Source: Faecalimonas sp.
Lineage (GTDB): Bacteria > Bacillota > Clostridia > Lachnospirales > Lachnospiraceae
NCBI GenBank assembly: GCA_020024645.1
Contig: JAHHTN010000005.1
Coordinates: 1-50,887 of the forward strand
Reading direction: 5' to 3'
DNA: 50,887 nucleotides
Shown: in pieces, positions 9,467 to 17,070 of the stretch
How the letters are laid out: the number at the start of each line of letters is the position of its first letter
How positions within the stretch are numbered: the first letter of the stretch is position 1
Made by a program: the position numbers and the translations under genes
The notes under the pieces: generated by a model
What the model saw: the letters and a program-made list of their open reading frames with translations, nothing else
What the model was told of the DNA's origin: nothing
The model's database searches: none

Positions 9467-9497
9467 AAAAAATAGTTTAAATTACATGGAGGTAGAA

Positions 9498-9860
9498 ATG
9501 AAATTTATTTGGCTTACGATTGGTTTTATTGCAATGGCACTAGGAGGAGTGGGCGTTGTGTTACCTGTTCTTCCGACAACTCCTTTTCTTTTAGTAGCAT
9601 CTTTTTGTTTTGCAAAAGGTTCGGATCGTTTTCACAATTGGTTTATAGGAACGCAGTTATATAAGAAACACTTAGATAGTTTTGTTAAGGAAAGAAGTAT
9701 GACGTTGAAAACAAAATGGTGTATTTTGCTTCCAGTGTCTTTTATGCTTATTATTGCTATGATGATGATGCAGAATATATATGGTAGAATTTTTATCATT
9801 ATTTTAATTGTTTTTAAATATGTTTATTTCTTTACGAAAATCCAGACAAAAAAAGAATAA
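9498..9860 (+). CDS. YbaN/DUF454 family small inner-membrane protein
   Basis: 120 residues from ATG 9498, chosen because GGAGG at 9488-9492 sits five bases upstream; an in-frame ATG at 9486 would overlap that site. The sequence LGGVGVVLPVLPTTPFLLVASFCFAKGSDRF split by family pattern is the DUF454 hallmark: GxxGxxLPxLPTTPF near the N-terminus, then S/G-R-F-x-x-W. Two or three membrane helices (~4-30, ~72-100). Function is unknown in the family. It is monocistronic between two terminators and carries a promoter overlapped by an inverted repeat, so it is likely regulated. Confidence 0.82.
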   Translation: MKFIWLTIGFIAMALGGVGVVLPVLPTTPFLLVASFCFAKGSDRFHNWFIGTQLYKKHLDSFVKERSMTLKTKWCILLPVSFMLIIAMMMMQNIYGRIFIIILIVFKYVYFFTKIQTKKE

Positions 9861-9904
9861 ATATAGGGATGAATATAGGGATATGCCTATGAAAATCAAA
9901 GAAT

Positions 9905-9969
9905 AAGACTTGACGAGCATTCGTCTGTGTGATAAACTGAACAGGCGAATGGAAGTAGGTCTTTTTTTT
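9905..9969 (+). terminator. Long hairpin terminator after DUF454 that contains the rpmG promoter
   Basis: Two stacked stems, 9905-9912 with 9956-9963 and 9919-9928 with 9941-9950 (with G-T pairs), are followed by T-run 9962-9969. It fits a rho-independent terminator for the upstream gene. The promoter for the next operon lies within the left arm and loop. Confidence 0.6.
9910..9938 (+). promoter_or_regulatory. Promoter of the rpmG-secE-nusG-rplK-rplA operon
   Basis: TTGACG (9910-9915), 17-base spacer, TAAACT (9933-9938). Transcription would start near 9945, inside the right arm of the terminator hairpin. A 6-bp leader hairpin (9983-9988 with 9996-10001) follows before rpmG. Confidence 0.65.
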
Positions 9970-10043
9970 ATGCCTAAAAATAGGTAGTCTCGCAAACTAC
10001 CAGTAACTATGAAATTAAGAACAGAAAAAGCGAGGTGGAAGTT

Positions 10044-10193
10044 GTGCGCACAAGAATCACATTGGCATGTACAGAATGTAAACAACGTAACTACAATATG
10101 ACAAAGGATAAGAAAACACATCCTGATCGTATGGAAACAAAGAAATACTGCAAGTTCTGTAGAACACACACATTACACAAAGAAACGAAATAA
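10044..10193 (+). CDS. rpmG: 50S ribosomal protein L33
   Basis: 49 residues starting at GTG 10044, preceded by gaggtggaag. The sequence begins VRTRITLACTECKQRNY and holds two Cys pairs (CTEC at 9-12 and CKFC at 36-39), the zinc-ribbon (C+) form of L33. It is a component of the large subunit near the E site. It is the first gene of a rpmG-secE-nusG-rplK-rplA operon, 24 bases before secE, a common order in Firmicutes. Confidence 0.95.
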   Translation: MRTRITLACTECKQRNYNMTKDKKTHPDRMETKKYCKFCRTHTLHKETK

Positions 10194-10217
10194 TCGTTTG
10201 TGAAAGGACGTGACAGT

Positions 10218-10424
10218 ATGGGCGAAAAGTCTAGTAAGGAAAAGGCTCAGAAGAAAAGTTGGTTCAAAGGTCTTAAAGCGGAATTTAAGAAGATTATTTG
10301 GCCAGACAAAAAGACAGTTGCAAAAGAAACGACAGCAGTTGTTACAGTTTCATTATTGTTGGCAGTAGTAATCTCGATAATTGATGTGATCGTAAAATAC
10401 GGAGTCGATTTCTTGATAAAATAA
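10218..10424 (+). CDS. secE: Preprotein translocase subunit SecE
   Basis: 68 residues from ATG 10218; AAAGGA at 10203-10208 supports this over the upstream in-frame GTG at 10200. A charged, Lys-rich cytoplasmic start is followed by the amphipathic segment FKGLKAEFKKIIWPDKKT, the family signature (E-x-K-K-x-x-W-P), and one membrane helix (~42-65). This is the short single-helix SecE that stabilises SecY in the SecYEG channel. It lies between rpmG and nusG as in most bacteria. Confidence 0.96.
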   Translation: MGEKSSKEKAQKKSWFKGLKAEFKKIIWPDKKTVAKETTAVVTVSLLLAVVISIIDVIVKYGVDFLIK

Positions 10425-10456
10425 TAACTGTTAATAATAATGGAAGGTGAGTTTTT

Positions 10457-10972
10457 ATGTCAGAGGCAAAATGGTATGTAGTTCATACTTATTCAGGGTA
10501 TGAAAACAAAGTAAAAGCAAACATTGATAAGACAATTGAGAACAGACACCTGGAAGACCAAATCTTAGAAGTAAGAGTTCCAATGCAAGATGTAGTGGAA
10601 TTGAAAAACGGAGTGCAGAAAGCAGTTTCTAAAAAAATGTTTCCGGGATATGTTATGATTCATATGATAATGAATGATGACACATGGTATGTCGTGAGAA
10701 ACACAAGAGGGGTAACAGGATTTGTTGGCCCTGGGTCAAAACCGGTTCCGCTTACGGATGAGGAAATGGCTCCGTTGGGTATCCAGAAAGAAGAGATTGT
10801 TGTTGACTTTGAAGAAGGCGATACAGTTACAGTTACTGCCGGAGCATGGGAAGGAACAGTTGGAGTAATTCAGACGATGAATACTCAGAAACAGAGTCTG
10901 ACTATCAATGTAGAACTATTTGGTCGTGAAACGCCAGTAGAGATTAGTTTTAAAGAAGTTAAGAAAATGTAA
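10457..10972 (+). CDS. nusG: Transcription termination/antitermination factor NusG
   Basis: 171 residues. The NGN domain starts with WYVVHTYSGYENKV and includes KMFPGYVMI and NTRGVTGFVG; the C-terminal KOW domain carries FEEGDTVTVTAGAWEGTVG. NusG binds the RNA polymerase clamp helices, alters pausing and links transcription to translation through its KOW domain. Length and domain order are normal. Site ggaaggtgag upstream; the next gene, rplK, is separated by a leader with a possible L1 binding site. Confidence 0.97.
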   Translation: MSEAKWYVVHTYSGYENKVKANIDKTIENRHLEDQILEVRVPMQDVVELKNGVQKAVSKKMFPGYVMIHMIMNDDTWYVVRNTRGVTGFVGPGSKPVPLTDEEMAPLGIQKEEIVVDFEEGDTVTVTAGAWEGTVGVIQTMNTQKQSLTINVELFGRETPVEISFKEVKKM

Positions 10973-10981
10973 CAAGAATAA

Positions 10982-11009
10982 GTGGGAGGGAAATCCCCGC
11001 AAATACCAC
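10982..11009 (+). promoter_or_regulatory. L1-binding mRNA element before rplK (23S L1-stalk mimic)
   Basis: GTGGGAGGG ... CCCC ... AAATACCAC folds as GTGG/CCAC enclosing GGG/CCC with an internal loop. The two halves GTGGGAG and AAATACCAC match the conserved L1-stalk strands of 23S rRNA (helices 76-77 region). L1 is known to repress its own operon by binding such mimics. It ends a few bases before the AAGGAGG site of rplK, placed to block translation. Confidence 0.75.
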
Positions 11010-11025
11010 AAGGAGGTACACAAAA

Positions 11026-11451
11026 ATGGCAAAAAAAGTACAAGGTTATATTAAATTGCAGATTCCTGCTGGAAAGGCAACTCCGGCACCACCAGTTGGT
11101 CCAGCTTTAGGTCAGCATGGAGTAAATATTGTTGAATTTACAAAACAGTTTAATGCAAAAACAGCAGATCAAGGTGACTTGATTATCCCTGTTGTTATTA
11201 CAGTTTACAATGACAGAAGTTTTAGTTTTGTAACAAAAACACCACCTGCAGCAGTTCTTATTAAAAAAGCTTGCAACATTAAATCAGGTTCAGGTGTTCC
11301 AAATAAAAACAAAGTTGCTACAATTACAAAAGCACAGGTACAGGAAATTGCTGAGATGAAAATGCCAGACTTAAATGCTGCTACAATTGAAGCTGCAATG
11401 AGCATGGTAGAAGGTACTTGTCGAAGCATGGGTGTAAAAGTAACAGAATAA
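11026..11451 (+). CDS. rplK: 50S ribosomal protein L11
   Basis: 141 residues, normal length. Recognised by GYIKLQIPAGKATPAPPVGP and ALGQHGVNIVEFTKQFN, and by the C-terminal RNA-binding domain ending VEGTCRSMGVKV. L11 forms the GTPase-associated centre with 23S helices 43-44, is needed for stringent-response signalling and is the target of thiopeptide antibiotics. AAGGAGG upstream of ATG. Paired with rplA in the classical order; both are preceded by L1-type leader elements. Confidence 0.97.
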   Translation: MAKKVQGYIKLQIPAGKATPAPPVGPALGQHGVNIVEFTKQFNAKTADQGDLIIPVVITVYNDRSFSFVTKTPPAAVLIKKACNIKSGSGVPNKNKVATITKAQVQEIAEMKMPDLNAATIEAAMSMVEGTCRSMGVKVTE

Positions 11452-11466
11452 TTGTAAACATAGAAT

Positions 11467-11495
11467 GTGGGAGGGCTCGCTCCCGATATTACCAC
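11467..11495 (+). promoter_or_regulatory. Second L1-binding-like mRNA element, before rplA
   Basis: GTGGGAGGG ... CTCCC ... GATATTACCAC again frames a GTGG/CCAC outer helix with an inner GGGAG/CTCCC-type stem and stands directly before AGGAGG of rplA. It has the same strands as the element at 10982, with a slightly different internal loop. Confidence 0.65.
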
Positions 11496-11510
11496 TAGGA
11501 GGTTATTTAA

Positions 11511-12200
11511 ATGAAAAGAGGAAAGAAATATACAGAAGCTGCTAAGTTAATCGATAGAGGAAACCTTTATGATAAAGAAGAAGCTATCGCATTAGTAAAA
11601 AAATCAGCAGTTGCAAAATTCGATGAGACAATCGAAGCGCACATCAGAACAGGTTGTGATGGACGTCACGCAGATCAACAGATCCGTGGTGCTGTAGTAT
11701 TACCACACGGAACAGGTAAAACAGTTCGTATCTTAGTATTTGCTAAAGATGCTAAAGCAGAAGAAGCTAAAGCAGCAGGAGCAGATTACGTAGGAGCAGA
11801 GGATTTAATTCCAAAAATTCAGAACGAAAACTGGTTTGAATTTGATGTAGTAGTTGCTACACCAGATATGATGGGTGTTGTAGGTCGTCTTGGACGTGTA
11901 CTTGGACCAAAAGGTTTAATGCCAAACCCAAAAGCAGGTACAGTTACAATGGATGTTACAAAAGCAATCAACGATATTAAAGCAGGTAAGATTGAGTACA
12001 GATTGGACAAAACAAACATTATCCACGTGCCAGTTGGAAAAGCTTCTTTCACAGAAGAACAATTAGCGGACAACTTCCAGACGCTTATCGATGCGATCAA
12101 CAAAGTAAAACCAGCAGCTGTTAAAGGACAGTACTTAAAGAGCGTAACTTTAACATCTACAATGGGACCTGGAGTGAAATTAAATCCAGTTAAATTATAA
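11511..12200 (+). CDS. rplA: 50S ribosomal protein L1
   Basis: 229 residues, normal length. Features include MKRGKKYTEAAKLIDR at the start, GCDGRHADQQIRGAVVLPHG, the conserved DVVVATPDMMGVVGRLGRVLG and LGPKGLMPNPKAGTV signature, and TLTSTMGPGVKLNP near the C-terminus. L1 binds the mobile 23S stalk that guides deacylated tRNA out of the E site and acts as a translational repressor of its own mRNA. It is the last gene of this operon; a strong terminator follows 26 bases after the stop. Confidence 0.97.
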   Translation: MKRGKKYTEAAKLIDRGNLYDKEEAIALVKKSAVAKFDETIEAHIRTGCDGRHADQQIRGAVVLPHGTGKTVRILVFAKDAKAEEAKAAGADYVGAEDLIPKIQNENWFEFDVVVATPDMMGVVGRLGRVLGPKGLMPNPKAGTVTMDVTKAINDIKAGKIEYRLDKTNIIHVPVGKASFTEEQLADNFQTLIDAINKVKPAAVKGQYLKSVTLTSTMGPGVKLNPVKL

Positions 12201-12226
12201 GATATTACATCGAGAATAAATATAAC

Positions 12227-12266
12227 AAAAAGAACTATTGCAAATACTTTTGCAATAGTTCTTTTT
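12227..12266. terminator. Bidirectional terminator between rplA and the alanine symporter gene
   Basis: A stem of ~18 bp (12227-12244 with 12248-12266) with a three-base loop, A-rich on the left and T-rich on the right, serves both convergent genes. Confidence 0.93.
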
Positions 12267-12273
12267 ACTTGTC

Positions 12274-13671
12274 TTATTTCCAGTGGTTTGTATTTTTTAA
12301 ACCAATCTTTTTAGCTTTAAAAACAGGATTTACTCCTTGTTTCTTTTGTTCGGTATAATCATCAAGTACTTTGAAAGCAATATTGCCAAGTACAAAGATA
12401 ACAAGAATATTTTCGATTGCCATAAATCCCATTAATATATCTGCGAGATTCCAAACTGTACTAAAGTCAGCCTGTGCTCCGAAGAAAATTGCAACTAAAC
12501 AAGAAATACGGAAAAGGAAAAGCAAAACTTTATTATCTTTGATGAAAAGAATATTTGATTCTGCATAATAATAATTTCCGATTAAACTTGTAAAAGCAAA
12601 AGCAAAAATGGAAAAAGTGATAAAATGTATACCGATTTCACCTACATTTGCTTGAAGAGCAGCTTGTACATAAGGGATACCATCTAATTTCCCTGCAGTT
12701 CCTTCCACATTGGAAAGAAGTAAAATAAAAGCAGTTGTTGTGCAAATCAAAAGTGTATCAATAAACACAGAGATTACTTGTACCATTCCCTGTTTTACAG
12801 GATGAGAAACTTCTGCGGAAGCGGAAGCATTTGGTGCACTTCCCATTCCGGCTTCGTTTGAGAAAAGTCCTCGCTTAATACCGATTAAAATTGTGCTTCC
12901 AGCAAATCCCCCGAAAATTGCTTTGAAATTAAATGCACCTTCTAAAATTTCAGAAAACATTTTTGGAATTTGATCCCAGTTCATTAGTGTAATAAAAATG
13001 CCCATAAGAATATAAATTCCAGCCATAATAGGTACGATAACTGAAGTGATAAAACTTATGCGATGTACGCCGCCAAAAATAACAAAGGCAGTAGCGAAGG
13101 CGATGATCAAACCGACGATTGCAGGCAAAATGCTTTTGCTGTAATTAGGAATATAATATTCAAGAGCAGAAGACATATTGTATGTTTGCAATCCGTTGAA
13201 ACCATATGCGAAACAAGCAATCAATAATATGGAAAAAAGTACCCCCAAATATCGTTTTCCTAATGCTTGTTCAATGTAATAAGAGGGGCCACCACGAAAA
13301 GTTTTACCATCTTTTACTTTGTAAACTTGGGCTAGTGTGCTTTCTACAAATGCAGAAGCGCCTCCAATAAGTGCCATAACCCACATCCAAAATACAGCTC
13401 CTGGTCCCCCAGCAACAATAGCAGTTGCGATTCCAGCAATATTTCCTGTTCCAACGCGAGAAGCGGTAGAAATCATAAGTGCTTGAAATGAAGAAACTGA
13501 TTTTTTGTTGTTTCCCGATTTTTCTTTAAGAGCAAGGATAGCATCTTTAAATAATCGGAACTGTACAAATTTTGTACGAAAAGAAAAATAAAGACCTGCT
13601 AAGACGAGCAGAAAAATTAGAATGTAACTGTAAAGAAAGTCATTTAGACTTGATAAAAATTGATTAAACAA
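12274..13671 (-). CDS. Sodium:alanine (glycine) symporter, AGCS family
   Basis: 465 residues with about ten membrane helices. Family hallmarks are RVGTGNIAGIATAIVAGGPGAVFWMW split over ~71-96, ESTLAQVYK and GGPSYYIEQALG (~118-140), and GIKRGLFSNEAGMGSAPNASA (~265-285). AGCS (AlsT/AgcS-type) proteins import small neutral amino acids with Na+. The gene is monocistronic and faces backwards between rplA and rplJ, which are normally adjacent, so it splits the L11/L10 gene cluster. It has its own promoter, and the terminator shared with rplA limits interference. Substrate (alanine, glycine or other) cannot be read from sequence. Confidence 0.92.
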   Translation of the reverse strand: MFNQFLSSLNDFLYSYILIFLLVLAGLYFSFRTKFVQFRLFKDAILALKEKSGNNKKSVSSFQALMISTASRVGTGNIAGIATAIVAGGPGAVFWMWVMALIGGASAFVESTLAQVYKVKDGKTFRGGPSYYIEQALGKRYLGVLFSILLIACFAYGFNGLQTYNMSSALEYYIPNYSKSILPAIVGLIIAFATAFVIFGGVHRISFITSVIVPIMAGIYILMGIFITLMNWDQIPKMFSEILEGAFNFKAIFGGFAGSTILIGIKRGLFSNEAGMGSAPNASASAEVSHPVKQGMVQVISVFIDTLLICTTTAFILLLSNVEGTAGKLDGIPYVQAALQANVGEIGIHFITFSIFAFAFTSLIGNYYYAESNILFIKDNKVLLFLFRISCLVAIFFGAQADFSTVWNLADILMGFMAIENILVIFVLGNIAFKVLDDYTEQKKQGVNPVFKAKKIGLKNTNHWK

Positions 13672-13764
13672 AATGTTGTCCTCCTTAATTTTTTGTTATC
13701 CAGAGTGATAGCATGATAAGGGGGGATTAAATTAAAAACATACTTTCTCTGTAAAATATGCTTA

Positions 13765-13793
13765 AGTGTAATATAAAGTAAAAATAAAGTCAA
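13765..13793 (-). promoter_or_regulatory. Promoter of the AGCS symporter gene
   Basis: Minus strand TTGACT (13793-13788), 17-base spacer, TACACT (13770-13765), with a ~90-base leader to the start. It stands back to back with the rplJ promoter; the two -35 boxes are about 20 bases apart. Confidence 0.7.
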
Positions 13794-13811
13794 GAAAATT
13801 CTTGTTTGTGG

Positions 13812-13840
13812 TTGACATTATGAAGAAGGTATGTTAGACT
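13812..13840 (+). promoter_or_regulatory. Promoter of rplJ-rplL
   Basis: TTGACA (13812-13817), 17-base spacer, TAGACT (13835-13840), with TG at 13832-13833 giving an extended -10. A strong, near-consensus promoter as expected for ribosomal protein genes. Confidence 0.88.
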
Positions 13841-13847
13841 ACATTAG

Positions 13848-13964
13848 TAACTGCCGAAGACAGTAGGTGCCGTAAGGCATAAGTTGGAAACGCCTACCGA
13901 GGAGATATGAATTCTTACATTGAATTTACACAATCTCTTTGTCTTAGGATAAAGAGATTTTTTT
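13848..13964 (+). ncRNA. Ribosomal protein L10 leader with attenuator
   Basis: The sequence starting CTGCCGAAGACAGTAGGTGC, then GTAAGGC, a TAAGTTGGAAACGCC segment and ACCGAGGAG matches the known L10(L12)4-binding leader of Firmicutes. It is followed by a terminator hairpin (13932-13942 with 13949-13959, TTAG loop, T-run to 13964). Binding of the L10-L12 complex to the first domain is known to favour termination or block expression of rplJ-rplL. The 337-base gap 13672-14008 is filled by the two divergent promoters and this leader. Confidence 0.9.
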
Positions 13965-14008
13965 ATTATCGGCGGTGCAAGCAAAATCTATAAGGAGGTG
14001 CACCATTC

Positions 14009-14545
14009 GTGGCAAAAGTTGAATTAAAACAACCAATCGTACAGGCAATCGCAGAAGACATCGCAGGTGCTCAGTCAGCAGTATTAGTTGACTATCGTGG
14101 TTTAACTGTAGCAGAAGATACAGAATTACGTAAACAGTTGAGAGAAGCAGGTGTTATCTACAAAGTTTGCAAGAACACAATGATGAAAAGAGCTTTTGAA
14201 GGAACTGAGTTTGCAGGTCTTGAAGAATATTTAGAAGGACCAAGTGCTTTAGCAATTTCTAAAGACGATGCAACAGCTCCAGCAAGAATTCTTTGCAAAT
14301 TTGCAAAAGACGCTAAAGCGTTAGAAGTAAAAGGTGGAGTTGTTGAAGGTACAATTTATGATGTTGCTGGTATTCAGGAATTATCAAAAATTCCTTCAAG
14401 AGAAGAATTACTTTCAAAATTACTTGGAAGTATCCAGTCACCAATTACAAACTTTGCTCGTGTTATTAAACAGATCGCTGAACAGGATGGAGAAGTAGTA
14501 GAAGCTCCAGCTGAAGAAACAGCAGAAGCTCCAGTTGAGGAGTAA
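14009..14545 (+). CDS. rplJ: 50S ribosomal protein L10
   Basis: 178 residues from GTG 14009 behind TAAGGAGGTG. The start MAKVELKQPIVQAIAEDI, the DYRGLTVAEDTELRKQLREAG block and the KNTMMKRAFEGT segment are typical. The acidic Glu/Ala-rich tail (APAEETAEAPVEE) is common in clostridial L10. L10 is the base of the ribosomal stalk, binding 23S RNA with L11 and carrying L7/L12 dimers on its C-terminal helix. It is followed by rplL and controlled by the L10 leader. Confidence 0.97.
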   Translation: MAKVELKQPIVQAIAEDIAGAQSAVLVDYRGLTVAEDTELRKQLREAGVIYKVCKNTMMKRAFEGTEFAGLEEYLEGPSALAISKDDATAPARILCKFAKDAKALEVKGGVVEGTIYDVAGIQELSKIPSREELLSKLLGSIQSPITNFARVIKQIAEQDGEVVEAPAEETAEAPVEE

Positions 14546-14586
14546 TTAAAAAAATAAGAAAATAAGAATTAGTGGAGGAAAATCAA

Positions 14587-14964
14587 ATGGCAAAATTAAC
14601 AACAGCTGAAATGATTGAAGCAATCAAAGAATTATCAGTATTAGAATTAAATGAATTAGTAAAAGCATGTGAAGAAGAATTCGGAGTATCTGCAGCAGCA
14701 GGTGTAGTAGTTGCAGCAGCAGGTGGAGATGGTGCAGGAGCAGCAGAAGAAAAAGATGAATTTGATGTTGAATTAGTATCAGCAGGAGCATCTAAAGTTA
14801 AAGTAATCAAAGTTGTTCGTGAAATTACAGGACTTGGATTAAAAGAAGCTAAAGAAGTTGTAGACGGAGCGCCAAAAGTACTTAAAGAAGGTGTTACTAA
14901 AGCAGAAGCTGAAGAAATCAAAACAAAATTAGAAGCAGAAGGAGCAGAAGTTAACTTAAAATAA
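14587..14964 (+). CDS. rplL: 50S ribosomal protein L7/L12
   Basis: 125 residues from ATG 14587; GGAGG at 14574-14578 fixes this start and excludes the in-frame GTG at 14572. The N-terminal dimerisation segment (MAKLTTAEMIEAIKELSVLE), an Ala/Gly-rich hinge (~38-58) and the C-terminal factor-binding domain (KVIKVVREITGLGLKEAK, VDGAPKVLKEG) are all present. L7/L12 dimers recruit and activate translational GTPases such as EF-G and EF-Tu, both encoded later in this window. A terminator follows directly, separating it from rpoB. Confidence 0.97.
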   Translation: MAKLTTAEMIEAIKELSVLELNELVKACEEEFGVSAAAGVVVAAAGGDGAGAAEEKDEFDVELVSAGASKVKVIKVVREITGLGLKEAKEVVDGAPKVLKEGVTKAEAEEIKTKLEAEGAEVNLK

Positions 14965-14977
14965 TTTCTGTCTTTGA

Positions 14978-15013
14978 AAGGCGTTTGAGACTTTGTTCTC
15001 AGGCGCCTTTTTT
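14978..15013 (+). terminator. Rho-independent terminator after rplL
   Basis: A 12-bp stem (14978-14989 with 14998-15009, two G-T pairs) with an 8-base loop and T-run. It ends the rplJ-rplL transcript, so rpoB needs its own promoter. Confidence 0.9.
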
Positions 15014-15072
15014 GCGTTTGTAAAATTTTGTTCTATTTTTGAATTGTTTTTTATAAATATAAGTATAACCCA

Positions 15073-15101
15073 TTGACTTATTGAGCATTGTGTTATAAAA
15101 T
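15073..15101 (+). promoter_or_regulatory. Upstream promoter P1 of the opp operon
   Basis: TTGACT (15073-15078), 17-base spacer, TAAAAT (15096-15101). Its start point (~15108) falls at the left edge of the ArgR-like repeat array, so binding there should block it. Confidence 0.5.
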
Positions 15102-15104
15102 ACA

Positions 15105-15147
15105 TTAAAAATGCATAAAAATGCATAAAAATGCATAAAAGTGCAAA
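15105..15147 (+). promoter_or_regulatory. ArgR/AhrC-like operator array (10-bp repeats)
   Basis: Three exact copies of ATGCATAAAA (15111-15140), preceded by a half copy and followed by GTGCAAAA. Read as overlapping 18-bp boxes, AATGCATAAAAATGCATA matches about 14 of 18 positions of the B. subtilis AhrC box (CATGAATAAAAATKCAAK). Position between two promoters suits arginine-dependent control of oppA. Regulator assignment is inference. Confidence 0.55.
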
Positions 15148-15194
15148 ATGAAATGTGAAAAAGAGAAAAAAATAAAAAACTTTCACGATTTCAC

Positions 15195-15223
15195 TTGACT
15201 TCTCGTTGAAGTTCTACTATAAT
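15195..15223 (+). promoter_or_regulatory. Main promoter P2 of the opp operon
   Basis: TTGACT (15195-15200), 17-base spacer, TATAAT (15218-15223), about 40 bases before the oppA start and its AAAAGGAGGAG site. Confidence 0.88.
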
Positions 15224-15265
15224 GCCACTTTAAAGAGGTAAAGCAAAAAAAAGGAGGAGAAAATT

Positions 15266-16918
15266 ATGAAAATGAAAAAACTTGTAGCGCTATGTCTTGC
15301 AGGTGCAATGGCAATTTCAGTAGTAGCCTGTGGTAGCGGAAACAAAGAGGGAAATTCTAAAACAGCAGGAGCTTATCCAGGAACAAAAGATAAAGATATG
15401 GTAACTGTTGACTTAAGAACAGAACCAGCTGAGTTAAACTCTATTAAGACATCAGACGTTCCTTCAGGAGATATCTTAAGAATGGTTATTTCAGGATTGT
15501 ATAAACTTGATAAGGATGATAAACCTGTACCTGAACTTGCAGAAGAGACAAAGGTAAGTGAAGACGGAAAGACTTATACAATGAAATTGAAAAAAGGTGT
15601 GAAATGGTCTAATGGAGAACCAGTAACTGCACATGACTTTGTATTTGCATACCAGACAATTTCTAAAAAAGAAACTGGTTCAGTATATGGATTTATCGTA
15701 TACCAGAACTTATTAAATGGTCAAGAAGTGTTTGATGGTAAGAAAGCTCCTTCGGAATTAGGAGTAAAAGCATTGGATGATTATACATTAGAAGTTACAT
15801 TTGTTAACCCAATTCCATATGCGTTACACTTATTCTCATTCTCATCATTCTATCCTGTAAATCAAAAAGCATACGAAGAAATTGGTGCTGACAAATATGC
15901 AAAAGATGTAGATAAAATTGTAACAAATGGTGCTTACAAAGTGGAAGAATGGGTACACGATGATCACATTACTTTAGCGAAAAACGAAGAATATTACAAT
16001 GCAAAAGAAGTAAATATTCCAAAAGTAAAATATTTAATGTTAAAAGATCCAAACGCTCGTATGAACGCATTTAAAGCAGGTCAAATTGATAGTATTAATA
16101 TTTCAGGTGACCAAATGGAACAAGCGAAAAAAGAAGGTATGAAATTAACATCATATGTTGATAACAGTAACTGGTACTTCCAATTCAATACAAAGAAAAA
16201 AGAATTAAGCAATGCAAAGATTCGTCAGGCACTTGGAATGGCAATCGATACAGAGTCTCTTTGTAAGAATGTAATTAAAACAGGTGCTACAGAAGCAACA
16301 GGTGTTGTTCCATCATCTATCGCAGGTGCAGATGGAAAGAAATACGCAGAAACACTTGGTGATATTACAGAATACAATACAAAAAAAGCAAAACAATTAT
16401 TTGAAGAAGGCTTAAAAGAAATTGGAATGACAGCAGATAAATATAAAATTTCTTTCTTAACAGACGATAACCCATCAGCACAGAAAGAAGCAGCATTCTA
16501 TCAAGAACAATGGAAAAAAGCATTAGGAATTCAGGTAGAAATTACACCGATGCCATTTAAGGCAAGATTATCAACAATGGATAGTGGAGAATTTGATATT
16601 GTTTTTGCAGGTTGGTCACCAGACTATAATGACCCAATGACATACTTAGATATGTTTGCAACAGGAAATGGTAATAACTATGGTAAGTATTCTAATCCAG
16701 AATATGATAAATTAATCGCAGATGCAACAAAAGAAGTTGATAAAGTAAAACGTCAGGAAATGTTAATGGAAGCTGAAAAATTAGTGTGCCAGAAAGATGC
16801 AGCGGTATATCCTTTATACTTCCAGTCAGTAACATATACAGTATCCGACAAACTAGAAGGTATGACTCGTACAGGATTCCAAGAATTTGACTTTACAGAT
16901 GGTGCTAAGATTAAATAA
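15266..16918 (+). CDS. oppA: Oligopeptide ABC transporter substrate-binding lipoprotein
   Basis: 550 residues. Lipoprotein signal with lipobox VVAC, Cys22 the lipidated residue. The mature part is a family-5 solute-binding protein: VDLRTEPAELNSI, LAEETKVSEDGKTYTMKLKKGVKWSNGEPVTA split across ~95-125, and GWSPDYNDPMTYLDMF near 450. Such proteins capture peptides (some bind nickel or other ligands) outside the membrane and deliver them to OppBC. First gene of oppABCDF; two promoters and an ArgR-like array upstream suggest control by arginine or nitrogen supply. Stable hairpins between oppA and oppB could keep the binding protein in excess over the permease. Confidence 0.94.
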   Translation: MKMKKLVALCLAGAMAISVVACGSGNKEGNSKTAGAYPGTKDKDMVTVDLRTEPAELNSIKTSDVPSGDILRMVISGLYKLDKDDKPVPELAEETKVSEDGKTYTMKLKKGVKWSNGEPVTAHDFVFAYQTISKKETGSVYGFIVYQNLLNGQEVFDGKKAPSELGVKALDDYTLEVTFVNPIPYALHLFSFSSFYPVNQKAYEEIGADKYAKDVDKIVTNGAYKVEEWVHDDHITLAKNEEYYNAKEVNIPKVKYLMLKDPNARMNAFKAGQIDSINISGDQMEQAKKEGMKLTSYVDNSNWYFQFNTKKKELSNAKIRQALGMAIDTESLCKNVIKTGATEATGVVPSSIAGADGKKYAETLGDITEYNTKKAKQLFEEGLKEIGMTADKYKISFLTDDNPSAQKEAAFYQEQWKKALGIQVEITPMPFKARLSTMDSGEFDIVFAGWSPDYNDPMTYLDMFATGNGNNYGKYSNPEYDKLIADATKEVDKVKRQEMLMEAEKLVCQKDAAVYPLYFQSVTYTVSDKLEGMTRTGFQEFDFTDGAKIK

Positions 16919-16948
16919 TTCTATATAAGTGAATATATTATGAGGAAG

Positions 16949-16994
16949 AAAAGAGGGAGTTTTACCCTGGATGAACAGGGAATAACTCCTCTTT
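16949..16994 (+). other. Stable hairpin after oppA (possible mRNA stabiliser or partial terminator)
   Basis: AAAGAGGGAGTT pairs with AACTCCTCTTT (one bulged G), with an inner CCCTG/CAGGG stem. There is no T-run, which argues against a simple terminator and for a 3' stability or processing element for oppA mRNA. Confidence 0.6.
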
Positions 16995-17070
16995 ATTCCG
17001 AAAAACCGTGCCTGTACACTTGTGGCGGTTATCATAGTGGCATGAAGAACAATTTCACAAGTTCTTTATG

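Noticed and set aside
14572..14586. Longer N-terminus for L7/L12 starting at GTG 14572
   Set aside because: The extension would include the ribosome site itself; the family starts at MAKLTT.
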